Shown here: positions 5,771 to 10,842 of the stretch, one piece after another
Position numbering within the stretch: position 1 is the first letter of the stretch
Layout: every line of letters starts with the position of its first letter
Assembly (NCBI GenBank): GCA_025928735.1
Contig: JAICIW010000006.1
Span: 1 to 18,164, forward strand
DNA: 18,164 nucleotides
Source of the DNA: Rhodanobacteraceae bacterium
GTDB lineage: Bacteria; Pseudomonadota; Gammaproteobacteria; Xanthomonadales; Rhodanobacteraceae
Direction: 5' to 3'
Program-made: the position numbers and the translations under genes
The notes under the pieces: generated by a model
Database searches by the model: none
The model's input: only the letters and a program-made list of their open reading frames with translations
Told to the model about the DNA's origin: nothing

Positions 5771-7930
5771 GTGACCGCGCTTCGCACCACCCAATCTGCA
5801 ACGCCAAACGATTCCGGCCTCGCGCCGGTCGCGTCGTTGCCCGGCGTGGGCCCCGCGTTGGCCGAGACGCTCCGCAAGCTCGGTATCGAGCGGCTGCAGG
5901 ACCTGTGGTTCCACCTGCCGCTGCGTTACGAGGATCGCACCCGCATCACGCCGATTCGCGCTCTTGTGGCCGGCGAATCCGCGCAAGTGGAAGGTGTGGT
6001 GGAAGCGGTCGAGACTGGGTTTCGCTATCGCCCGCAATTGCGCGTGGCGATCACAGACGCCTCGCAGGAAACGCTGCTATTGCGCTTTTTCCATTTTCGT
6101 CACCAGCAGGCACAGCAATTCGCGCCGGGTTTGCGACTGCGCTGTTTCGGTGCGATCCGTCACGGCCAGCACGGATTGGAGATGGTGCACCCGCAGTATC
6201 GGGTGCTGCATGGCGACACGGCCGTGGAAGAAACGCTGACGCCGGTCTATCCGGTCACGGAAGCCTTGGGTCAGCAGCGTCTGCGGAGCGTCATCGACAA
6301 GGCGCTGGCACGCCTTCCCGGTGAAGCCGAACTGGAGTTGATTCCGCCGAATCTGTTGCGACCGCTGGGTTTGATGCCGCTGCGGGAGGCCTTGCTGGGT
6401 GTGCATCGGCCGGCCCCGGACGCCAACATGCAGGCATTGCTCGCGGGAAGCCATCCCGCGCAACAGCGGTTGGCATTCGAGGAATTGCTGGCGCATCACC
6501 TGAGCCTCAAGCGCTTGCGCGCGCAGGTGCGCAAGCATCGTGCACCCGCGTTGCCGCCCGATCCGGGTTTGCGGCAGCGTTTCCTCGATGCGCTGCCTTT
6601 CACGTTGACGGGTGCACAACAGCGCGTGGGCGATGAAATTACACGCGATCTCGACAAGCGCGTACCGATGCTGCGCCTGGTGCAAGGCGACGTCGGCTCC
6701 GGCAAGACCGTCGTCGCGGCGCTGGCTGCGCTGCACGCGATCGCCAACGAAAGGCAGACCGCGTTGATGGCGCCAACCGAACTCCTGGCCGAGCAGCACT
6801 TGCGCAGTTTCCGCGCGTGGTTCGAACCGCTTGGCATCGAGGTCGTATGGCTCGCCGGCAAAGTGACCGGCCGTGCGCGCGACAAGGTGTTGGCGCAATT
6901 GGCGGAGGGCGCGCCGATCGCGGTCGGCACCCACGCGCTGATGCAGGAAGGCGTGGCGTTCGCGCGGCTGGGGCTCGCGATCGTGGACGAGCAACACCGC
7001 TTCGGCGTGCAGCAGCGCATGGCCCTGCGCGACAAAGGCATGACCGGTGGCGAGGCGCCGCACCAACTGGTACTGACCGCGACGCCCATCCCGCGCACGT
7101 TGGCGATGAGTGCCTATGCCGATCTCGATGTTTCCACGCTGGACGAATTGCCACCCGGCCGCACGCCCGTGCGAACCGTCGCGGTCGCCAACACCCGTCG
7201 CGGCGAAGTGATCGAGCGCATCCGCGCCGCCTGCGCGGAAGGGCGGCAGGCGTACTGGGTCTGCACCCTGATCGAGGAAGAGCTTCGCGAAGAGTCCGCA
7301 CAGGGACGTGCGGGCTTTGGCGGAGGGACCCGCGAGAGAATGTTGCAGGCGCAGGCCGCCGAGGTCGCGCATGCGCAACTGTGCGCGGCGCTGCCCGATC
7401 TTGCTGTGGGTTTGGTGCACGGCCGCATGAAGCCGAAGGAAAAGCAGGCGGCGATGGATGCATTCAAGGACGGACGCGTCGCGCTGCTGGTCGCCACCAC
7501 CGTGATCGAGGTGGGCGTGGACGTGCCCAACGCCAGCCTGATGGTGATCGAGAACGCGGAACGCCTGGGGCTAGCCCAACTGCACCAGTTGCGCGGCCGG
7601 GTCGGCCGGGGCAGCGTGGCTTCCAGCTGCGTGCTGCTCTACCAGGCCCCGCTCTCCGGCTTGGCGAAACAGCGCCTCGAAACCCTGCGCGAAACCAACG
7701 ACGGCTTCGTGATCGCGGAAAAGGATTTGCGCCTGCGCGGTCCGGGCGAATTGCTGGGCACCCGACAAACCGGCGAGATGGGCTTCCGGGTGGCCGACAT
7801 CGTGCGCGACGCCAGCCTGATGCCGGCCGTGCAGCGGGTCGGGACGGCGCTGCTGCGCAGCCATCCGGCATTGGCGAAGCGGTTGACCGCGCGCTGGATC
7901 GGGGCGGCGGCGCGGTTTGCGGAGGCGTGA
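5771..7930 (+). CDS. recG: ATP-dependent DNA helicase RecG
   Basis: The 719-residue protein is a little longer than E. coli RecG (693). RecG is a double-stranded DNA translocase that remodels stalled replication forks and branch-migrates Holliday junctions and R-loops. The N-terminal wedge domain begins with a helix-hairpin-helix-like 'LPGVGPALAETLRKLGI' followed by 'DLWFHLPLRYEDRT'. Helicase motif I is 'GDVGSGKT' with Lys312, motif II is Asp-Glu-Gln-His at 406-409, motif III is 'TATPIPRT', and the C-terminal lobe holds 'ATTVIEVGVDVPNA' and 'QLHQLRGRVGRG'. The RecG-specific C-terminus ('RLRGPGELLGTRQTGEMGF') is present. I use the GTG at 5771 because it gives the complete wedge. There is no Shine-Dalgarno before it. 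Confidence 0.95.
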   Translation: MTALRTTQSATPNDSGLAPVASLPGVGPALAETLRKLGIERLQDLWFHLPLRYEDRTRITPIRALVAGESAQVEGVVEAVETGFRYRPQLRVAITDASQETLLLRFFHFRHQQAQQFAPGLRLRCFGAIRHGQHGLEMVHPQYRVLHGDTAVEETLTPVYPVTEALGQQRLRSVIDKALARLPGEAELELIPPNLLRPLGLMPLREALLGVHRPAPDANMQALLAGSHPAQQRLAFEELLAHHLSLKRLRAQVRKHRAPALPPDPGLRQRFLDALPFTLTGAQQRVGDEITRDLDKRVPMLRLVQGDVGSGKTVVAALAALHAIANERQTALMAPTELLAEQHLRSFRAWFEPLGIEVVWLAGKVTGRARDKVLAQLAEGAPIAVGTHALMQEGVAFARLGLAIVDEQHRFGVQQRMALRDKGMTGGEAPHQLVLTATPIPRTLAMSAYADLDVSTLDELPPGRTPVRTVAVANTRRGEVIERIRAACAEGRQAYWVCTLIEEELREESAQGRAGFGGGTRERMLQAQAAEVAHAQLCAALPDLAVGLVHGRMKPKEKQAAMDAFKDGRVALLVATTVIEVGVDVPNASLMVIENAERLGLAQLHQLRGRVGRGSVASSCVLLYQAPLSGLAKQRLETLRETNDGFVIAEKDLRLRGPGELLGTRQTGEMGFRVADIVRDASLMPAVQRVGTALLRSHPALAKRLTARWIGAAARFAEA

Positions 7931-7937
7931 AGCGGGC

Positions 7938-7967
7938 TTGCCCGGAAAGCTCCGGCCGGGTTACAAT
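7938..7967 (+). promoter_or_regulatory. Sigma70 promoter for rpmE2
   Basis: TTGCCC (7938-7943, 4 of 6) and TACAAT (7962-7967, 5 of 6) are separated by 18 bases. The transcript would start near 7974 with a leader of about 35 bases. The spacer contains a small CCGGA/TCCGG inverted repeat (7942-7955). No Zur-type palindrome is evident. Confidence 0.5.
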
Positions 7968-8008
7968 TCCGCCCTTGCCCGAAGCCTTTGAGTCCAGGCG
8001 GACCCACC

Positions 8009-8260
8009 ATGAAAGCCGATATCCATCCGAACTACCAGCCGGTGGTTTTCCAGGACGCCGCGTCCGACTTCGCGTTCCTGACGCGTTCGACGATGACGAG
8101 CGACGAGACGATCAAGTGGGAGGACGGCAACGAATATCCCGTGATCAAGGTCGACATCTCCTCGGCCTCGCATCCGTTCTACACCGGCAAGCAGAAGGTG
8201 CTGGACGCCGGCGGTCGCATCGACAAATTCAAGCGGCGTTACGCGGCTGGCAAGAAATGA
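8009..8260 (+). CDS. rpmE2: 50S ribosomal protein L31 type B (zinc-independent)
   Basis: The 83-residue protein begins 'MKADIHPNYQPVVFQD', the typical start of type B L31, followed by 'FLTRSTM', 'YPVIKVDISSASHPFYTG' and the C-terminal 'GRIDKFKRRY'. L31 sits at the central protuberance of the ribosome and helps bridge the subunits. The paired Cys residues of the zinc-ribbon form are absent, which defines the type B paralogue. In enterobacteria such paralogues are induced by zinc limitation through Zur, but I see no Zur operator here, so it may be constitutive. The start is set by family alignment; seven further in-frame codons upstream are judged untranslated. It has its own promoter and a strong terminator. 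Confidence 0.95.
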   Translation: MKADIHPNYQPVVFQDAASDFAFLTRSTMTSDETIKWEDGNEYPVIKVDISSASHPFYTGKQKVLDAGGRIDKFKRRYAAGKK

Positions 8261-8312
8261 CGGCAGGATGCCGTCACCCCGGGCAGCACATGGATGTGCG
8301 TTGATCCGGGGT
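8258..8312 (+). repeat. Nested palindromes in the rpmE2 3' region, with GGA-loop hairpins
   Basis: Starting at the rpmE2 stop codon, 8258-8265 and 8269-8276 form a perfect 8-bp stem (TGACGGCA / TGCCGTCA) with loop GGA. Next, ACCCCGG (8276-8282) pairs with CCGGGGT (8306-8312) and encloses a second hairpin, GCACA / TGTGC (8286-8299), with loop TGGA. The second hairpin contains ACATGGATGT, which fits the CsrA/RsmA binding consensus. The outer arms resemble the common REP-like palindrome that runs from GTCA-CCCGG to CCGGG-TCCAG. The two readings are not exclusive. Confidence 0.55.
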
Positions 8313-8341
8313 CCAGATTCCGCATCGTTCGAGATTTCCCG

Positions 8342-8371
8342 ACGCCTTCCGCCAATGCGGAAGGCGTTTTT
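8342..8371 (+). terminator. Strong intrinsic terminator after rpmE2
   Basis: A perfect 11-bp stem (ACGCCTTCCGC at 8342-8352 with its complement at 8357-8367) has the 4-base loop CAAT. The T-run begins in the stem and continues to 8371. It lies 82 bases after the rpmE2 stop and separates that transcript from gltA. Confidence 0.9.
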
Positions 8372-8415
8372 CATTTCCGGACGTGGCGGTTCGACCTGCG
8401 TACGCGGGCGTATCG

Positions 8416-8424
8416 TGCGATAAT
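8416..8424 (+). promoter_or_regulatory. Extended -10 promoter for gltA
   Basis: TGCGATAAT is an extended -10 element (TG-N then GATAAT, 5 of 6). It lies 56 bases before the GTG start and predicts a leader of about 50 bases that contains the gltA Shine-Dalgarno. No strong -35 is present at 17 bases, as is usual for extended -10 promoters. Confidence 0.5.
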
Positions 8425-8480
8425 TGCGCGATTGCTTGGCGCGATGAGGTCGATATCGCGACGTACCGAAGGAGTTTTCA

Positions 8481-9767
8481 GTGTCCGACAAAAACGCCAC
8501 CTTGACTGTCGCCGATCGTTCCGTGTCCCTGCCGCTGGTGGAGGGCAGTCAGGGACCGAGCTGCATCGACATCTCGCCGCTTTATCGCGAAACCGGACAC
8601 TTCACGTTCGATCCCGGCTTCGCCGCTACCGCCGCCTGCAAGAGCGCCATCACCTTCATCGACGGTGACAAGGGCGTGCTGCTGTATCGCGGCTACCCGA
8701 TCGAACAACTCGCCGAGAAGTCGCGCTTCCTCGAAGTGGCGTATCTGCTGCTGGAAGGTGAATTGCCGAGCTCCGCCGAAATGGCGAAGTTCGAGGATAC
8801 GGTGACGCATCACACGATGATGCACGAGTCGGTGAAGAACTTCCTGCATGGCTTCCATTACGACGCGCATCCGATGGCGATGCTGTGCGCGGCGATCGCG
8901 TCGCTGTCGGCGTTCTACCACGACACCGTCGACAACGAGGACCCGGCGCAGCGCAAGCTTGCGGCGATCCGCCTGATCGCGAAGATGCCGACCATCGCGG
9001 CGGCGGCGTACCGCTATTCGATTGGCTGGCCGGTCCGCTATCCGCGCAACAACCTGGAATACGTCACGCGCTTCCTGCACATGATGTTCGAGGTGCCGAG
9101 CGAGCCGTTGGAGTTGAATCCGGTGGTGGCCAAGGCGCTCGACCTGCTGTTCATCCTGCACGCCGATCACGAACAGAACGCGTCCACCTCGACGGTGCGT
9201 CTGGTCGGCTCCACCGGTGCCAATCCGTACGCGTCGATTGCAGCAGGCATCGCCGCGCTGTGGGGGCCGGCGCATGGCGGCGCCAATGAGGCGGTGCTGA
9301 AGATGCTGGCTGAAATCGGCGACGCGAAGAATGTCGAGAAAGCGGTCGCGCGCGCCAAGGACAAGGATTCCGGGTTCCGCCTGATGGGCTTCGGCCATCG
9401 TGTGTACAAGAACTTCGATCCGCGCGCCAGGATCATCCGCGAGATGACCCACAAGGTGCTGGACGAACTGGGCGTGGACGATCCGTTGCTGGACGTGGCC
9501 TTGAAGCTGGAAGAGGCTGCGCTCAAGGACGATTATTTCGTCGAACGCAAGCTGTACCCGAATGTCGATTTCTACTCGGGCATCATTTACAAGGCGCTGC
9601 GCATCCCCACCGAAATGTTCACCGTGATGTTCGCGATTGCGCGGACCGCGGGCTGGATCGCGCACTGGATCGAACAGCACGAAATGCCGGGCGGCCGCAT
9701 CGGCCGGCCGCGCCAGGTGTACGTCGGTGCCACGCCGCGGGATTACGTCGCGCTGGACAAGCGGTGA
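8481..9767 (+). CDS. gltA: Type II (hexameric) citrate synthase
   Basis: The enzyme condenses oxaloacetate and acetyl-CoA to citrate, the first step of the TCA cycle, in the cytoplasm. It is 428 residues, close to E. coli GltA (427), and collinear with it. The catalytic residues are His265 (in 'GPAHGGANEAV'), His306 (in 'MGFGHRVYKNFDPRA') and Asp363 (in 'NVDFYSG'), one position later than E. coli His264, His305 and Asp362. The N-terminal beta-rich domain ('FDPGFAATAACKSAITFIDGDKGVLLYRGYPIEQLA') is the one that binds NADH in the Gram-negative hexameric type. The start is GTG, supported by GAAGGAG at 8468-8474. It has its own promoter. No intrinsic terminator is visible downstream; a repeat copy occupies the gap to the convergent gene. 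Confidence 0.97.
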   Translation: MSDKNATLTVADRSVSLPLVEGSQGPSCIDISPLYRETGHFTFDPGFAATAACKSAITFIDGDKGVLLYRGYPIEQLAEKSRFLEVAYLLLEGELPSSAEMAKFEDTVTHHTMMHESVKNFLHGFHYDAHPMAMLCAAIASLSAFYHDTVDNEDPAQRKLAAIRLIAKMPTIAAAAYRYSIGWPVRYPRNNLEYVTRFLHMMFEVPSEPLELNPVVAKALDLLFILHADHEQNASTSTVRLVGSTGANPYASIAAGIAALWGPAHGGANEAVLKMLAEIGDAKNVEKAVARAKDKDSGFRLMGFGHRVYKNFDPRARIIREMTHKVLDELGVDDPLLDVALKLEEAALKDDYFVERKLYPNVDFYSGIIYKALRIPTEMFTVMFAIARTAGWIAHWIEQHEMPGGRIGRPRQVYVGATPRDYVALDKR

Positions 9768-9820
9768 AAAACGGAAATCGGGAATGGTGATGGGCGGGCA
9801 CGGAGCCGCTTTCGTGGAAA

Positions 9821-9914
9821 GTCAGGCCAAGGAAGGCCGTTCTGGTGTTTGGTTATGCACAGTCGCTTGGGCCAATAGGCACTCACAACGATGCAGCGAT
9901 CAGGGAGGATCGCA
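9821..9914 (+). repeat. GGA-hairpin repeat, copy A (downstream of gltA)
   Basis: This 94-base segment is homologous over its whole length to copy B at 10734-10828, in the same orientation. Bases 9821-9847 match copy B at 24 of 27 positions and bases 9886-9914 match at 26 of 29; the middle is diverged but nearly equal in length. The first hairpin is GGCC-AAGGAA-GGCC, and the second has a GCGATC/GATCGC stem with GGGA in its loop. In each hairpin both T residues flanking GGA in copy B have been replaced, by A in the first hairpin and by G in the second. Similarity may extend slightly upstream of 9821. It lies in the 208-bp gap between gltA and the convergent gene and would be read as gltA 3'UTR. 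Confidence 0.7.
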
Positions 9915-9975
9915 CGCATCCCGCCTACGCATGTTTCAATCATGGCGGATACGCCGCTGCGCGGCCGCTCCCGCC

Positions 9976-10611
9976 CTACATCGTCTCGGTCAGCAAGGTT
10001 TCCACTTGTGCCAGTGACGCGCGCTGCTGCGGGCGTTCGCTGACGGGATCGAGCGGCGCTTGCCGCAGCGCATCGCGCGGGAACACGGTGACGTCCATCG
10101 GGACGTCATCGGCGGTGAACAGCAGCACCGGAAATTCGCCGCTGCGCGTCCGGTCAAGCCGGAACACGCGCGCGCGTGTTTCGAACGCGATGCCGTGATC
10201 GTGCAGGAAGCCGGCGACACTCTCCGGCGAGTCGTCGAAGACGTGCAGACTCACCGGCGAATGGGTGTCGGCGGTGCCTTCCAGTACCGCGCCGACCAGC
10301 CGCGGTTCGAAACGATCGAGAAAATGCATGGCGTCCCGTGCGGCTTCGCGACGGGTCCGAAGCGCGTGCGGTTGTTCGTCGGCGCGGAACAGCCGCTGAT
10401 GCTCGCGCAATGCTTCCTCGATTTCCCGATTGCGCGGCAGAAAGCCTTCGTCGCTGACGCCGATGTGCTGGGCGGCCTTGCGCTTGGCCATCCGGAAATC
10501 GCGGATGCCGTGTTCGCTGATCAGGCGTGCGGCTTCGAGGGCGATGCGGCGACGCAACTGATGGCTGCGGCCCTCGGCATGGATACGGTGGTACCCGGCG
10601 GTCTTGTGCAT
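9976..10611 (-). CDS. Hypothetical protein, degenerate nucleotidyltransferase-like
   Basis: The 211-residue product has a basic N-terminal helical segment (about 15-75, including 'RRIALEAARLISEHGIRDFRMAKRKAAQHI'), a second helix (80-100), then a compact alpha/beta part. The segment 'PRLVGAVLEGTADTHSPVSLHVFDD' (103-127) resembles the signature region of polymerase-beta-like nucleotidyltransferases. However, the two expected catalytic acidic residues are replaced (Ser121 and His123), while Asp173 in 'PMDVTVF' could be the third carboxylate. I infer a catalytically dead fold member; the function is unknown. I place the start at 10611 (ATG); the frame continues upstream to a TTG at 10650, across an inverted repeat. 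The Shine-Dalgarno (AGGG) is weak. No signal peptide or membrane segment is visible. Direct repeats flank the gene on both sides. Confidence 0.72.
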   Translation of the reverse strand: MHKTAGYHRIHAEGRSHQLRRRIALEAARLISEHGIRDFRMAKRKAAQHIGVSDEGFLPRNREIEEALREHQRLFRADEQPHALRTRREAARDAMHFLDRFEPRLVGAVLEGTADTHSPVSLHVFDDSPESVAGFLHDHGIAFETRARVFRLDRTRSGEFPVLLFTADDVPMDVTVFPRDALRQAPLDPVSERPQQRASLAQVETLLTETM

Positions 10612-10623
10612 GGAAAACACCCT

Positions 10624-10661
10624 GTAGCCGCGTTGGGTCCAGTGTCGCAAAAAGCGGCTAC
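10624..10661 (-). repeat. 8-bp inverted repeat upstream of the nucleotidyltransferase-like gene
   Basis: GTAGCCGC at 10624-10631 and GCGGCTAC at 10654-10661 are perfect inverted copies 22 bases apart, ending 13 bases before the ATG at 10611 on the minus strand. They could be a 5'UTR hairpin close to the ribosome-binding site, a protein operator, or a REP-type palindrome; REP families headed by GTAG are known in Xanthomonadales relatives. Confidence 0.5.
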
Positions 10662-10733
10662 AAAAAGCAAAGGGGGTGCGGCGCTCAAAAACGGGAGCAA
10701 GAAGACTGCGAGCGAAGCGGCCTCTGGTGAGAA

Positions 10734-10828
10734 GTCAGGCCATGGATGGCCGTTCTAGTGCTTCAGGGCCTGGATGGCTGGATCGTTCTCGATTGGCCGC
10801 AACGATGCAGCAATCATGGATGATCGCA
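10734..10828 (+). repeat. GGA-hairpin repeat, copy B (between mrcA and the minus-strand gene)
   Basis: This is the direct-orientation homologue of copy A. Its first hairpin, at 10738-10751, has stem GGCCA/TGGCC and loop TGGA. A central GGA cluster at 10767-10783 has two further GGA motifs and only weak pairing. Its last hairpin, at 10810-10827, contains ATCA/TGAT with loop TGGA and a longer imperfect stem. Just beyond it, at 10834-10839, lies ACAGGA. The hairpin loops match the CANGGANG core of CsrA/RsmA sites. Both flanking genes are read on the minus strand, so the GGA-bearing strand needs its own promoter; I see only a weak one (TACAAA at 10659-10664). Confidence 0.7.
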
Positions 10829-10842
10829 AAAATACAGGATCG

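Noticed and set aside
6077..7420. 447-codon minus-strand frame inside recG
   Set aside because: It is antisense to the helicase motifs, has Arg/His/Gln-rich composition and no family features; a typical shadow frame in GC-rich DNA.
8478..9680. 400-codon minus-strand frame opposite gltA
   Set aside because: Mirror frame of a fully conserved citrate synthase; composition is His/Arg/Gln-rich and unrelated to any family I know.
10060..10758. 232-codon plus-strand frame opposite the nucleotidyltransferase-like gene
   Set aside because: Its tail runs into repeat copy B, and the minus-strand product is more protein-like, with alternating helices and strands and a recognisable motif region. I kept the minus-strand gene, but this is the least certain strand choice in the window.
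9821..10828. Composite transposon or insertion sequence bounded by the direct repeats
   Set aside because: There is no transposase, no terminal inverted repeats and no short target duplications at the repeat edges; the enclosed gene is not a known mobile-element gene.
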